Shown here one piece after another: positions 17,763 to 27,420 of a stretch of 64,000 nucleotides of DNA. Numbering within the stretch: position 1 is the stretch's first letter; every line of letters starts with the position of its first letter. The notes beneath the pieces are model-generated. The model saw nothing but the letters and a program-made list of their open reading frames with translations. It made no database searches and was not told the origin of the DNA. The position numbers and the translations under genes are program-made. This DNA is from Gibbsiella quercinecans (lineage in GTDB: Bacteria > Pseudomonadota > Gammaproteobacteria > Enterobacterales > Enterobacteriaceae): NCBI RefSeq assembly GCF_002291425.1, contig NZ_CP014136.1, positions 4,588,001 to 4,652,000 on the forward strand, written 5' to 3'.

Positions 17763-18203
17763 ATGCTGCTTAGCGATAATAAAATTGTTGATAATAGATT
17801 GCAATTATCTTGTAATTTTTCTAAATTACAAGTTCGGATAATTCTCATGTTAATTTCTTGTTTTTGCATGGAGCTGGCATTGAAAAGAAAACTTGGTGTT
17901 GCAGACAATGATTGTAATGCAACATTATCGTTGCACCTGAATCATAATGAAATAAAGAGCCTCTCTGAAGTCGGTGGGGTTCTGGGGTACGGCCGCACCC
18001 GGTTTTACCAGTGGTGCAGGGGGCGTGGCCTGCTGACGCGGATGAATACCCCAACGCCGGAAATGACCTGTGCCGGCTATATGATAGTGACACAGTCGGA
18101 ATCCGGTTATCCACGCGTTTACGTTACCAAAATTGGCTTTGATTATGTCGGCGGCATGTTCCGGGATGATTTGGAAAAAGGGATGGTGAAACTGAATAAA
18201 TAG
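17763..18203 (+). CDS. Orphan KilAC-like DNA-binding protein
   Basis: A 146-residue protein with an AT-rich first half. The C-terminal part resembles the KilAC domain of phage antirepressors: LSEVGGVLGYGRTRFYQWCRGRGLL is the helix-turn-helix-like core and YPRVYVTKIGFDYVG matches the terminal strand. N-terminal Rha/Bro-type domains are absent. The ATG at 17763 has AGGTGG nine bases upstream; a GTG at 17751 is also in frame. There are no other phage genes nearby, so it is a domesticated or stranded regulator. Target unknown. Confidence 0.55.
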   Translation: MLLSDNKIVDNRLQLSCNFSKLQVRIILMLISCFCMELALKRKLGVADNDCNATLSLHLNHNEIKSLSEVGGVLGYGRTRFYQWCRGRGLLTRMNTPTPEMTCAGYMIVTQSESGYPRVYVTKIGFDYVGGMFRDDLEKGMVKLNK

Positions 18204-18619
18204 TGAAAGTCTTATTGAATGTAGTACCTAACATTGGTTTTTTTCCTACTCTTTAGGGTGACCGCCGTCATCTCTTCTTGTTATTTACGATAGCGGCATA
18301 GTTGATGTGCCAACCGGTGATTTTCCGTGGCTTATTGTGTGCTTTGGTTTTGGCCGGGATGATCCGTTCAAAAGCCCTTTCATCTTATCTGGCTATTACT
18401 CTGGGCCACGTGTAGCGACAAAAGATTAAACGGGTAGTGAACAATACCATACCGCGAAAATAAGGCATGTTATCGGTGCTGTGGCAGGGTCGCTATTAAT
18501 GGTAAACAATAGTGATTATCTCGTGATGCTAATGATAGGCGGCACTGATATATGGTGCGGATATTTTATGTGGTACGTATGTTGGTTGCGCTAAGCGGCC
18601 CGGCCAAGGGCCGATTTGA
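18204..18619. other. Intergenic region without recognisable genes
   Basis: 416 bases between the KilAC-like gene and glpM. No ORF with coding character, no clear hairpin. Base composition is mixed; possibly decayed accessory DNA. Confidence 0.4.
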
Positions 18620-18961
18620 TTAACGCCCCTGCCATAGGCCCCAGGCCGTTATCAGCAACCAGGCTGCTACAACCCAGCATCCCACCGCGGCACCCAGAGC
18701 CAGTGGCAAACGCATACTGGTAATGAAGAAGTACAACGAGATCAGATAGACCAGATAAGGCAGTACCGCCCAGATGCCGAACACGATGGTGGTTCGCAAC
18801 GCTTCGACAGAGCGTTCGCTGCCGACGATGTAGTGCGCAATCAATGCAAACGTAGGGAAGAGCGGCACCAGGCCGGCAATGTAGTAATTGCGGGTTTTGG
18901 ACAGCAGCCCAATCAGAACGACAACCAGTGCGCCAATCAGCGCTTTAATAACAATACCCAT
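18620..18961 (-). CDS. glpM: GlpM-family membrane protein
   Basis: A 113-residue inner-membrane protein with four hydrophobic segments (IVIKALIGALVVVLIG, YIAGLVPLFPTFALIAHY, TIVFGIWAVLPYLVYLIS, LGAAVGCWVVAAWLLI). Length and the RNYYIAGLVPLFPTFALIAHY segment match the GlpM family, named in Pseudomonas from a link to glycerol metabolism and alginate but of unknown function. It stands alone. Confidence 0.75.
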   Translation of the reverse strand: MGIVIKALIGALVVVLIGLLSKTRNYYIAGLVPLFPTFALIAHYIVGSERSVEALRTTIVFGIWAVLPYLVYLISLYFFITSMRLPLALGAAVGCWVVAAWLLITAWGLWQGR

Positions 18962-19039
18962 AATGGCTCACGGCTAAATAAAAAATACACTGCCTGAAAC
19001 GTTATAAGAGATCAATCTATTAGGGTAGCCCCAAAAGAA

Positions 19040-19135
19040 TTCAAGTTGCGGGCAAAAACGCAAAAGCGTTTTTGAACAGCGCTGGCACGGGCCCCTTTGA
19101 GCCGAGTAACCAAGCCAATACACCTGCAACTTGAA
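19040..19135. repeat. 96-bp palindromic interspersed element
   Basis: Bounded by inverted ends TTCAAGTTGC (19040-19049) and GCAACTTGAA (19126-19135); inside lies a smaller dyad AAAACGCAAAAGCGTTTT. The right arm reads GTTGCAGGTGTATTGGCTT on the minus strand and recurs as GTTGCAGGTGTGTTGGCTT at 40306-40324, so both belong to one interspersed repeat family. Confidence 0.7.
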
Positions 19136-19184
19136 GTCTGAAGGGGATAAAACAGGCCTGCGCGTTGGCAGGCCAGGGAGGGGA

Positions 19185-19409
19185 CTACTGGCGGTAGGCG
19201 TGTTTGATTTGCAGTACGCTGTTTTTGAATATTTCCGCCTGTGCAGGATCTTCAAGCTGCGTGATGAAGCGCTCCAGATTAACAATAACCTTCCCCGCAT
19301 CGGCCTGGCCAATCGACTTCAGGATTAAGGTCAGCGTGGCTTTCAGGCATGCGACTTCGGCAGCCAGGGCTTCTGGATCGGCTGATGTAGTGAAATCAAC
19401 GTTACTCAT
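19185..19409 (-). CDS. yecF: YecF family protein (DUF2594)
   Basis: A 74-residue cytoplasmic protein equal in length to E. coli YecF, sharing the segments LAAEVACLKATLTLIL, GQADAGKV and QIKHAYRQ at the C-terminus. Function unknown. ATG 19409 is preceded by CAGGAGAAAGT. In E. coli yecF also lies near sdiA/uvrY; here sdiA is absent. Confidence 0.88.
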   Translation of the reverse strand: MSNVDFTTSADPEALAAEVACLKATLTLILKSIGQADAGKVIVNLERFITQLEDPAQAEIFKNSVLQIKHAYRQ

Positions 19410-20083
19410 ACTTTCTCCTGATTTTTCCTTCAACTGTGGGGCACCAATGTTCGGCTGTGCCAGCGTGCCCGGTTTGGCATGAAGTATAGCATAGCTGTTT
19501 GAGGGGAACAGGGGCGCTGCGCCACCGGCGCCATGCCGTGGTCAGTAATTAGCCATAATTGGCTGGTCATTGATTTTTTGAAAAATAATTGTTGCTGGAA
19601 ATCTTTGTAGTTATTACGCAAGGGTACTAATGGTTTGATATATGAATTATTCTTTTGCCGGATATTAATTATTAATCCAGTCAGGATTCCATGCGCCGTT
19701 GCCGGATAGGGGAGTAATAATGCGGCGGCGAAGGTACCGCTCACCCGCGGGGTACCCGCAAAAATCATTTGCTTACCAAATTTTTGGTATAATGTTAATA
19801 TCAGTAAGCCATACTTGCTAGGCTTTTTAAGCGTAGTTTTAAACGGTAAGTGGATGCACTATGGGCATCGATAAGCGGATTGGGTTAATTTATATGGCGA
19901 TTTTTTGCCCGCCGCATACCGTTAGCTAACTTGATAGGGCCAAAAAATTAAAAATTAGGCCTGTTTCGCAAAAGTTTACTGAGAGTATGTTTTAATCTGT
20001 ATTCATTCCTTGATAAAAAACAAGTAATATTAGTTAAGAAACAGAGTTTGATTGCGTTACTCCCCTTTTTTTGGAGAATTTCC
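19410..20083. other. Long intergenic region upstream of uvrY
   Basis: 674 bases without a convincing gene. The left end must hold the yecF promoter (TATACT on the minus strand near 19485) and the right end the uvrY leader. AT-rich, with short imperfect dyads; I could not name any RNA in it. Confidence 0.4.
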
Positions 20084-20740
20084 TTGATTAGCGTTCTTCT
20101 TGTTGATGACCACGAACTGGTGCGCGCAGGGATACGACGCATTCTTGAAGATATCAAAGGCATAAAGGTTGCCGGTGAGGCTCAATGCGGCGAAGACGCC
20201 GTAAAATGGTGCCGGGCAAATACCGCAGATATCATCTTGATGGATATGAATATGCCTGGTATCGGCGGGCTGGAAGCCACCCGCAAAATTGTGCGTTATG
20301 CGCCTGATACCAAGGTCATTATGTTGACTATCCACACTGAGAATCCCTTGCCGGCCAAGGTGATGCAGGCTGGGGCTGCGGGTTACCTAAGCAAAGGCGC
20401 TGCGCCACAGGAAGTGGTCAATGCCATTCGTATGGTGCATTCGGGGCAACGTTATATTGCCTCCGATATCGCTCAACAGATGGCGTTAAGCCAGCTTGAG
20501 CCGCAAACGGAAACCCCGTTCGACTGCCTGTCTGACCGTGAACTGCAGATCATGTTGATGATCACTAAAGGGAAGAAGGTGAACGAGATTTCTGAGCAGT
20601 TGAACCTTAGCCCAAAGACGGTCAACAGCTATCGCTATCGTATGTTTAGCAAGCTGAACATCAGTGGTGATGTCGAACTGACCCATCTGGCGATCCGCCA
20701 CGGCATGTTCAACGCGGAGACGTTGCTAAGCAGTGACTGA
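20084..20740 (+). CDS. uvrY: Response regulator UvrY
   Basis: A 218-residue FixJ/NarL-family response regulator, the partner of the BarA sensor kinase and activator of CsrB/CsrC sRNAs. Receiver domain at residues 1-120 ([13 protein letters not shown]; phospho-acceptor Asp in [13 protein letters not shown]; Lys in [12 protein letters not shown]), LuxR-type HTH at the end ([39 protein letters not shown]). The start is the TTG at 20084: GGAG ends seven bases upstream and E. coli uvrY also starts with TTG. It overlaps uvrC by eight bases. Confidence 0.95.
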   Translation: MISVLLVDDHELVRAGIRRILEDIKGIKVAGEAQCGEDAVKWCRANTADIILMDMNMPGIGGLEATRKIVRYAPDTKVIMLTIHTENPLPAKVMQAGAAGYLSKGAAPQEVVNAIRMVHSGQRYIASDIAQQMALSQLEPQTETPFDCLSDRELQIMLMITKGKKVNEISEQLNLSPKTVNSYRYRMFSKLNISGDVELTHLAIRHGMFNAETLLSSD

Positions 20741-22565
20741 ACGTTTTGATGCTAAAGCATTCCTAAAAACCGTCACCAGCCAGCCTGGCGTCTACCGCAT
20801 GTATGACGCCACCGCTGAGGTTATCTATGTCGGTAAAGCCAAAGACCTGAAAAAACGTCTTTCCAGCTACTTCCGCGCCCAGGTTGGCAGCCGGAAAACC
20901 GAGACGCTGGTCAAAAACATCGCGCAAATAGACGTTACGGTTACGCACAGCGAAACAGAAGCGCTGCTGCTGGAACATAACTATATCAAGCTGTACCAGC
21001 CGCGCTACAACGTGCTGTTGCGCGATGATAAATCATATCCCCTGATCTTCCTGAGTGCGGATCCGCATCCGCGGCTGGCTATCCACCGCGGCGCCAAACA
21101 TGAAAAGGGCGAATATTTCGGTCCGTTTCCCAATTCCTACGCCGTGCGCGAGACGCTGGCGCTGTTGCAAAAGCTGTTCCCGGTGCGCCAATGTGAAAAC
21201 AGCGTCTACCGCAACCGCTCCCGCCCCTGTTTGCAGTACCAGATTGGCCGTTGCCTGGGCCCCTGTGTCGCCGGGTTGGTCAGCGAAGAGGATTACCGCC
21301 AGCAGGTGGAATATGTGCGCCTGTTCCTTTCCGGCAAAGATCAACAGGTGTTGCACCAGCTGATCGCGCGGATGGAAACGGCCAGCAAAGCGCTCAACTT
21401 TGAAGAGGCAGCGCGCATTCGCGATCAAATCCAGGCGGTGCGCAGTGTGACCGAGCGGCAGTTTGTCTCCGGTTCCGGGGACGATTTGGACGTGATTGGT
21501 GTGGCCTTCGAAGCCGGGATGGCGTGCCTGCACGTGCTGTTTATCCGCCAGGGCAAGGTGCTGGGCAGCCGCAGCTATTTTCCGAAGGTGCCGGGCGATA
21601 CCGATCTGGGCGAGGTGGTGCAGACGTTTGTCGGCCAGTTTTACCTGCAGGGCAGCCAGATGCGCACTTTGCCGGCGGAGATCCTGCTGGATTTCAGCCT
21701 GGCGGAAAAAGATCTGTTGGCGCAGTCACTGTCTGATATCGCGGGCCGCAAGATCCAGATCCAGAGCAAGCCGCGCGGCGATCGCGCCCGCTACCTGAAG
21801 CTGGCGCGCACCAATGCGGCAACGGCGCTGACGACCAAGCTATCCCAACAGTCGACGATCCATCAACGCTTGGTGGAATTGGCCAGGGTGTTGAAGCTGC
21901 CGGAAATCAACCGCATGGAGTGCTTCGACATCAGCCATACCATGGGGGAGCAAACGGTGGCTTCCTGCGTCGTGTTCGACGGCAATGGCCCATTGCGCTC
22001 GGAATACCGCCGCTACAATATCAGCGATATTACGCCGGGCGATGATTACGCTGCCATGGCGCAAGTGTTGAAACGGCGTTACGGCAAAGCGTTGGAAGAG
22101 AAGAAAATCCCGGACGTCATTTTTATCGACGGCGGCAAGGGCCAACTGGGGATGGCGAAAGACGTGTTCGCTGCGCTCAACGTGCCCTGGGATAAAACCA
22201 AACCGTTGCTGATTGGCATTGCCAAAGGCAGCGATCGCCGGGCGGGGTTGGAAACGCTGTTTTTCGAACCGGAAGGCGAGGGGTTTTCGTTACCGCCGGA
22301 TTCCCTGGCGCTGCATGTGATTCAGCATATTCGCGATGATTCGCATAATCACGCAATCACCGGCCACCGCCAGCGCCGGGCAAAGGTCAGGAACACCAGT
22401 GCGCTGGAGCAGATTGAAGGCGTTGGGCCGAAACGGCGGCAGGTACTGTTGAAGTATATGGGCGGACTTCAACCTTTATTGAATGCCAGCATTGAGGAAA
22501 TTGCAAAAGTGCCGGGTATTTCACATGGATTGGCAGAAAAGATACACAATGCATTGAAACACTGA
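20733..22565 (+). CDS. uvrC: Excinuclease ABC subunit C
   Basis: A 610-residue nuclease of nucleotide excision repair that makes both incisions around a lesion. GIY-YIG domain at the N-terminus ([25 protein letters not shown]), a Cys-rich region ([15 protein letters not shown]), the UvrB-binding UVR motif near residue 215 (MEAA-like: [17 protein letters not shown]), the RNase H-like endonuclease domain ([29 protein letters not shown]) and C-terminal tandem HhH. GTG start inside uvrY, as in E. coli. Confidence 0.97.
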   Translation: MTERFDAKAFLKTVTSQPGVYRMYDATAEVIYVGKAKDLKKRLSSYFRAQVGSRKTETLVKNIAQIDVTVTHSETEALLLEHNYIKLYQPRYNVLLRDDKSYPLIFLSADPHPRLAIHRGAKHEKGEYFGPFPNSYAVRETLALLQKLFPVRQCENSVYRNRSRPCLQYQIGRCLGPCVAGLVSEEDYRQQVEYVRLFLSGKDQQVLHQLIARMETASKALNFEEAARIRDQIQAVRSVTERQFVSGSGDDLDVIGVAFEAGMACLHVLFIRQGKVLGSRSYFPKVPGDTDLGEVVQTFVGQFYLQGSQMRTLPAEILLDFSLAEKDLLAQSLSDIAGRKIQIQSKPRGDRARYLKLARTNAATALTTKLSQQSTIHQRLVELARVLKLPEINRMECFDISHTMGEQTVASCVVFDGNGPLRSEYRRYNISDITPGDDYAAMAQVLKRRYGKALEEKKIPDVIFIDGGKGQLGMAKDVFAALNVPWDKTKPLLIGIAKGSDRRAGLETLFFEPEGEGFSLPPDSLALHVIQHIRDDSHNHAITGHRQRRAKVRNTSALEQIEGVGPKRRQVLLKYMGGLQPLLNASIEEIAKVPGISHGLAEKIHNALKH

Positions 22566-22622
22566 GGGTAATGTAGCAACATACTCTTAATTTCCACTCC
22601 AGCCAGATAGTTACCGTAGCAT

Positions 22623-23171
22623 ATGCAATTAAATATACCGACTTGGCTTACCCTGTTTCGCGTAGTGCTGATCCCATTTTTTGTTCTGGCTTTTTACCTG
22701 CCTTTCAAATGGGCTTCCATGGTGTGCGCGATTATTTTTGTGTTTGCTGCCGTAACCGATTGGTTTGATGGTTTTTTAGCCCGTCGTTGGAAACAAACAA
22801 CCCGCTTTGGCGCCTTTCTGGATCCGGTTGCCGATAAGGTGATGGTGGCTATCGCGCTGGTGCTGGTGGCGGAACACTACCACACCTGGTGGATCACGCT
22901 GCCGGCGGCCACGATGATCGCGCGTGAAATTATCATTTCTTCACTGCGTGAATGGATGGCGGAAATTGGCAAGCGCAGCAGCGTTGCGGTTTCATGGATC
23001 GGCAAGGTGAAAACCACCGCACAGATGATGTCGCTGGTCGGCTTGCTCTGGCGGCCGGATCGCACCGTGGAATATGTGGCGTTTGGCCTGTTGTACATTG
23101 CCGCCGTGCTGACGTTCTGGTCAATGTTCCAGTACCTGAATGCGGCACGCAAAGATTTGCTGGAACCCTGA
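22623..23171 (+). CDS. pgsA: CDP-diacylglycerol-glycerol-3-phosphate phosphatidyltransferase
   Basis: A 182-residue inner-membrane enzyme that makes phosphatidylglycerol phosphate. The CDP-alcohol phosphotransferase motif D-G-x2-A-R-x8-G-x3-D-x3-D is present ([27 protein letters not shown]). Standard place after uvrC. Confidence 0.97.
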   Translation: MQLNIPTWLTLFRVVLIPFFVLAFYLPFKWASMVCAIIFVFAAVTDWFDGFLARRWKQTTRFGAFLDPVADKVMVAIALVLVAEHYHTWWITLPAATMIAREIIISSLREWMAEIGKRSSVAVSWIGKVKTTAQMMSLVGLLWRPDRTVEYVAFGLLYIAAVLTFWSMFQYLNAARKDLLEP

Positions 23172-23221
23172 TCAAAACGCTGTAAAAATCGGCAAACGGC
23201 CGCAGCGGTGCAATAATTCTA

Positions 23222-23249
23222 TTGACTCAATGCATTAGGTAAGTAGAAT
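23222..23249 (+). promoter_or_regulatory. Sigma70 promoter of tRNA-Gly
   Basis: TTGACT at 23222-23227 and TAGAAT at 23244-23249 with a 16-base spacer, 65 bases before the mature tRNA. Confidence 0.6.
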
Positions 23250-23314
23250 GCACCGCATCAGGCAGCAACGGTGGTTTGCGGAAAGTAAGCAACGAATCAA
23301 TGCGTTATGATAAT

Positions 23315-23390
23315 GCGGGAATAGCTCAGTTGGTAGAGCGCAACCTTGCCAAGGTTGAGGTCGCGAGTTCGAGCCTCGTTTCCCGCTCCA
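23315..23390 (+). tRNA. glyW: tRNA-Gly(GCC)
   Basis: 76 bases; acceptor GCGGGAA/TTCCCGC, D loop AGCTCAGTTGGTAGAGC, anticodon loop CTTGCCAA (GCC), T loop TTCGAGC, encoded CCA. In E. coli cysT and leuZ follow at once; here they do not, and accessory DNA begins. Confidence 0.96.
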
Positions 23391-23673
23391 ATTCTTGTTC
23401 TATAGACGTCCTCCAAAGTCTGTAGCTCTCTGATTCAACAGGCTAATCGCTCTGTTGAGCCTCCAGCGAAATCCACTGAAAACCCCCGTTAACCACGCCG
23501 AAGTAGTACACAAATTAGTACATGAAAATCGGGTGTGCTTACAGAGGCGCTGGCATGTCGTCGCCTCTTGCATCCGGGCACTGTTTAGCCATCTTAATAG
23601 TCTGGATATATCGCTCAAACCTGTGGCGATTCAGGGTGTAATTGTCTTGCAGACACTCCTGTAGTTAATGATT
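23391..23673. other. Junction sequence after tRNA-Gly
   Basis: 283 bases with no clear gene and composition unlike the backbone. The tRNA-Cys and tRNA-Leu genes expected here are missing. I found no second copy of the tRNA 3' end inside the window and no intact integrase. Confidence 0.5.
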
Positions 23674-24564
23674 TCAACCCGGCCCCTCACTTCCTGCCGC
23701 CAGCAGCGGTACCAGCACGTCGCTGATAGGTGTAGGAATACTATGAGTGTGACCATAACGCTGTATCACGCCGTTGCGAATATCCCACTCCAGCGGGCGG
23801 TTGGCCTGGCGATCGGCGAGAATGGAAGTGCCTAGATCCGCAGGGGCATGATGAAAACCGTTAACGATATCCTGCGGAACGTTATCGTCCAGTACTGCAC
23901 CTTCCGCACGCGCTACCGTCAGACATTCACGCAGATAAGCCAGTGCCAGTTCAGTGATATCCACGCGCGAGAACATCCCGGCACGACGATTCGCAAGTAC
24001 CATCAGACCAGCGACCGCATTTTGCAGCAGTTTACGCCAGGCGATGGAGATAAAATCGGTTGACAGCTCAACCGCGCAGCGTGTGCCGCTGAGCGCATCA
24101 GCGACCCGTTTTGCCTGCGGCACATCCGGCAGCGTCAGACGTGGTTTGGCGCGCAGCCAGACTGAGGCATCCGGCTCACGCTGTGCCGGGAACCACACTA
24201 CTGAAGGCAGTACCTTTGCGCCATTGACTGAGGGTTCCAACTGGGTTTTCTGCTCGACGCCATTTTGCAGTGCACATACCACGGTGTTTTCATCGCACAG
24301 CGCGGCCAGCCAGTTGGCGATGTCAGCGACCTGGGTGGTTTTCACCGCTATAAACACCAGATCGAACGGGTGGTTAATAGCCGACGGATTACTCAATACC
24401 GGACCTGGCACCACAACTTCACCGTCATCGTAACGCAGAATTAACTGCGGATGCGCGGTGCGCCCGCAAAGGACTGGCGTGCGGTCAACTTCATGCAGTA
24501 CAGCGGCGATGGTGGTACCGATAGCACCCGGACCAATAAGAGCAATCGTGGGAAGGTCAGACAT
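23674..24564 (-). CDS. Ketopantoate reductase-like oxidoreductase
   Basis: A 296-residue NADP-dependent reductase of the PanE/ApbA family. N-terminal Rossmann motif GPGAIGTTIA (residues ~11-20), the cofactor segment AVKTTQ, and the catalytic-type motif SIAWRKLLQNAVAG (Lys of the C-terminal domain) with NG..E in LQNGVEQ. The true panE is normally elsewhere, so this paralogue may act on another 2-keto acid. ATG 24564 follows CAGGAGA. It lies 18 bases after an EamA transporter gene and shares its direction, so they probably form an operon. Confidence 0.75.
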   Translation of the reverse strand: MSDLPTIALIGPGAIGTTIAAVLHEVDRTPVLCGRTAHPQLILRYDDGEVVVPGPVLSNPSAINHPFDLVFIAVKTTQVADIANWLAALCDENTVVCALQNGVEQKTQLEPSVNGAKVLPSVVWFPAQREPDASVWLRAKPRLTLPDVPQAKRVADALSGTRCAVELSTDFISIAWRKLLQNAVAGLMVLANRRAGMFSRVDITELALAYLRECLTVARAEGAVLDDNVPQDIVNGFHHAPADLGTSILADRQANRPLEWDIRNGVIQRYGHTHSIPTPISDVLVPLLAAGSEGPG

Positions 24565-24582
24565 TTCGTATTCTCCTGATTA

Positions 24583-25395
24583 TTAACCCATCATCAGTGT
24601 GCCGGCGGCAATCACCGTACACGCCAGCATTTTTCTCAGCGTTAACGTTTCGCCGAGAAACAGATAACCCAGTACAGCGGCAAACAGCACGCTGGTTTCG
24701 CGCAGCGCTGAGACTGCGCCCATTGGTGCAGCCGTCATCGCATAAATAATGATGCCGTAAGCCATCAGCGACACCAGCCCCCCCGCCGCCGCACTGAATA
24801 AACCGGGCCGCCAGCACAGTAAACTTTTCGTGTCGCGTAAGGCGATATAGAGTGCGGGCATCAGCACACCCCATAATGTGCTCATCCATACGGTATAAGA
24901 GAGCGCATTGCCTGACAGGCGCACGCCCATACCATCCACTATGCTATACGAGGCGATAAGGGCACCCGTTGCCAAGGTATATTTCAGGCCAGGCATCGCC
25001 AGTTTGCTCCCTGTTACGGCAAGCATCAGAATACCAGTGGAAATCAGCGTGATGCCGCCAAGGGTGCTAAATTCAATTTTTTCTCCGGCGAATATTGCCG
25101 CCGCGCAGGTCACCAGCAGCGGCGATGAACCGCGCGCAATCGGGTAGGTTTGCCCGAGCTCTCCGCTCTGATAACTGCGTACCAGACACAGGTTATAGCC
25201 GACGTGCAGCAGCGCTGAAAGCAAGGCGTACGCCCAACTGGCGCTGGCAGGCAGTGGCAGAAACAGCGCGATGACGGCGCAGGTAAGGGCTATCGTCAGG
25301 CACATGATGGTCATCGACCACAACCGGTCAGTACCGCCGCGCAATAAGGCATTCCAGCTGGCATGCAGCAAGGCGGCGAATAATGTAAGCAACAT
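24583..25395 (-). CDS. EamA/DMT-family transporter
   Basis: A ~270-residue membrane protein with ten hydrophobic segments in two EamA repeats (LLTLFAALLHASWNALL first; GMGVRLSGNALSYTVWMSTLW in the second). The ATG at 25395 starts directly at the first helix; an ATG at 25410 adds five residues. Partner of the ketopantoate-reductase-like gene and, upstream, a LysR regulator: a small metabolite export or uptake module of unknown substrate. Confidence 0.75.
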   Translation of the reverse strand: MLLTLFAALLHASWNALLRGGTDRLWSMTIMCLTIALTCAVIALFLPLPASASWAYALLSALLHVGYNLCLVRSYQSGELGQTYPIARGSSPLLVTCAAAIFAGEKIEFSTLGGITLISTGILMLAVTGSKLAMPGLKYTLATGALIASYSIVDGMGVRLSGNALSYTVWMSTLWGVLMPALYIALRDTKSLLCWRPGLFSAAAGGLVSLMAYGIIIYAMTAAPMGAVSALRETSVLFAAVLGYLFLGETLTLRKMLACTVIAAGTLMMG

Positions 25396-25478
25396 AATGT
25401 GTCCAGGCATGTGCTGATGCTAAACAGCACGTGCCCGAATGAAAAGTGAAGTGTCGTCATTGAGGTATGAGTAAATAC

Positions 25479-26390
25479 TCATGATTGATAGCTGAGCTGG
25501 GCCTGTTGTGATTCTGCCAGTAGCCAGCTACGGAATTTCATGATGTGTGGCTGCATTTCGATGCCTTTTGGGCAGACAAAGTAATAGGCGGCCGGTGAAG
25601 GAAAAGGTACGTCAAAGAGCCGCACCAGGCTGCCATCGCCGATCTCTTTTTCAACGTGTCCGCTGCGCGCTAATGCAATGCCTTGCCCCAGTAGTGCGGC
25701 TTCAATCGTCATATTTGTGTCGGCGAAGCGTACGCTTTCGTGCAACACATCAGTATTTATGCCGATCAGCTTAAACCAGACGTCCCATTTCGGCACCAGA
25801 TCGGCACCTTCACGTGTCAGAAGCGGATAGCGCAACAGCTCGGCGGGTTCACATGGTGTTCCAAAACGCTGTAATAGTGCCGGGCTGGCAACCGGAAATA
25901 GTTGCTCACGGAACATAAATTCCGTGTGCAGCGCGGGATAGTTACCGTGGCCGAAACGGATCGCCACATCGGAATCTGTGCTGGCGAAGTTAATGGGTTT
26001 ATCCGTACTCTCCAGGGTCACCAGAATCTCCGGATGCAAACGCGCTAAATCTGGCAGGCGCGGTAGCAGCCACTTCAGTGCGAAAGAATATGTGGTGTTA
26101 ACGCGCAATCGTACCCGGCCATTTTGCTCACGAAGATCGGCAAGCGTGGTTTCCAGTTTGCTAAAGAATTCACGCACGAGGGGAGCGAGCGCAGCGCCTG
26201 CTGGCGTCAGGCTAAGTTTTTTCCCTCGCTCAAAAAGTTGCAGTCCCCAGATTTCCTCCAGGTTTTTCAACTGATGGCTGACCGCACTTTGCGTAATAAA
26301 CAACTCTGCCGCCGCTGAGGTGAAAGTCGTGTGGCGGGTGGCGACTTCAAATGCGCGCAGCGTGGCTGTAGGGGGAAGGTCACGCATCAT
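25479..26390 (-). CDS. LysR-family regulator, GcvA-like
   Basis: A 303-residue LysR-type regulator with N-terminal HTH (RAFEVATRHTTFTSAAAELFITQSAVSHQLKNLEE) and a substrate-binding domain. The TFTSAAAELF-TQSAVS-Q form is typical of the GcvA/AmpR branch. Ribosome-binding site AGGAACAG precedes ATG 26390 (a second ATG follows at once). It is followed in the same direction by the EamA and reductase genes, which it may control. Effector unknown. Confidence 0.8.
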   Translation of the reverse strand: MMRDLPPTATLRAFEVATRHTTFTSAAAELFITQSAVSHQLKNLEEIWGLQLFERGKKLSLTPAGAALAPLVREFFSKLETTLADLREQNGRVRLRVNTTYSFALKWLLPRLPDLARLHPEILVTLESTDKPINFASTDSDVAIRFGHGNYPALHTEFMFREQLFPVASPALLQRFGTPCEPAELLRYPLLTREGADLVPKWDVWFKLIGINTDVLHESVRFADTNMTIEAALLGQGIALARSGHVEKEIGDGSLVRLFDVPFPSPAAYYFVCPKGIEMQPHIMKFRSWLLAESQQAQLSYQS

Positions 26391-26666
26391 TCTGTTCCTG
26401 TTAATGAGCTAATACTCATAACACGATATGCCGGATCCTTTGCAAAAGATACGGCGACAGAGTGGTAAGTAAAGCAACTTGAGCAGCTATGAGCACATGG
26501 CTGACTGTCAGATCAGATGCGAATTCCCCAAACTGAGCGGTTTTACCGCGCACTATAAGGTCGTCGCTCGCTGCGTCCACCGATTTGAGTACGCCGCGTT
26601 CGATCATCTTTATAACGGTCTGGCGGGTGGATTCGAGGCAACTACTTTGCCTTGCCGTTATTCACA
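26391..26666. other. Intergenic region upstream of the LysR gene
   Basis: Between the LysR gene and the cupin fragment; no gene seen. A short minus-strand frame at 26416-26607 has weak coding character and may be decay. Confidence 0.35.
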
Positions 26667-27104
26667 CTATCCATACTGCCATTCTGATGGCAAACCGATA
26701 CCACCATACCAAACATATAAAGCCAGAATGGGGTCTTTTTGCGCCAGGGTAGTATGTGGAACATGACTGCGGTGAAAAATCAGCTCACTTGGTTTACGAG
26801 GATGGTAATCAGAATTCCCCATCGACCATAAACCTGTGCCAGCCAAAGGAAGGTAAATTTCTGTCGCCGGATGACTGTGTGCCGGGTAAAGGGTTTCTGG
26901 CGCGATGAGCGTCAGACCTATGGCTAAACGGGCTGATCTCCAGAGATCTTCAGGTCCGACAAATTGTGCAAACGCTACATTATCCTCAAGATGCGGGAAG
27001 TCCGGGTGTTTTCTGTAGCCAAAAAACCAGCTTAACGAAGGGAGCAATGAGCGGAGCATCGAACATATTTCGCTATTCCCGGATATTTCTCCGATCTTTA
27101 AGGC
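26667..27104 (-). pseudogene. Cupin of the DMSP-lyase-like (DddL) family, N-terminally truncated
   Basis: An open frame of ~146 codons, with an ATG only at 27059, encoding the C-terminal cupin of a dimethylsulfoniopropionate-lyase-like protein: WFFGYRKHP, GLTLIAPETLYPAHSHPATEIYLPLAG (metal-binding His, His, Glu), then HRSHVPHTTLA. Relatives are ~200-220 residues, so ~70 N-terminal residues are missing; a TGA closes the frame at 27105-27107. It may be a remnant or a shortened cupin. The family name does not prove DMSP as substrate. Confidence 0.55.
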
Positions 27105-27107
27105 TCA

Positions 27108-27420
27108 ATAAGGTGTACCGAAAACCCTTGTTGAATTAGCAGATTGAGCGAGAAATATTTATCCCGTTTCCATGGCGTAAGCCCTGTCATTGTCCTTATG
27201 CGGCGCGCTGCGTATTTGCATCGCGCCGGCGCAATCTGTACAGGTTTTCACCCATCATTTTTTTCTAATGCTGGTGTCACTTTTCCATTCTTATTGCACA
27301 TATAGGGCAAGTCTCGGAAAAAATGGCTTGAGCGCCGCCAGAACTTATCGTGAGCGGCTGATGCTGGCCTGCCGTAAAGCGGCGGGAACCGCTTATAAAT
27401 GACATAAGGACCTTGGGTTG
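27108..27420. other. Intergenic region upstream of the macAB-like operon
   Basis: No gene seen. It must hold the promoter of the exporter operon; AAGGACC-type ribosome-binding sequence lies just before 27421. Confidence 0.4.

Noticed and set aside
17355-18619. Prophage
   Set aside because: Only one KilAC-like gene is present; no integrase, structural or lysis genes are seen.
23400-23618. Integrase fragment after tRNA-Gly
   Set aside because: The short minus-strand frame lacks any recombinase motif (no R-H-R-Y residues); I can only call the stretch a junction.
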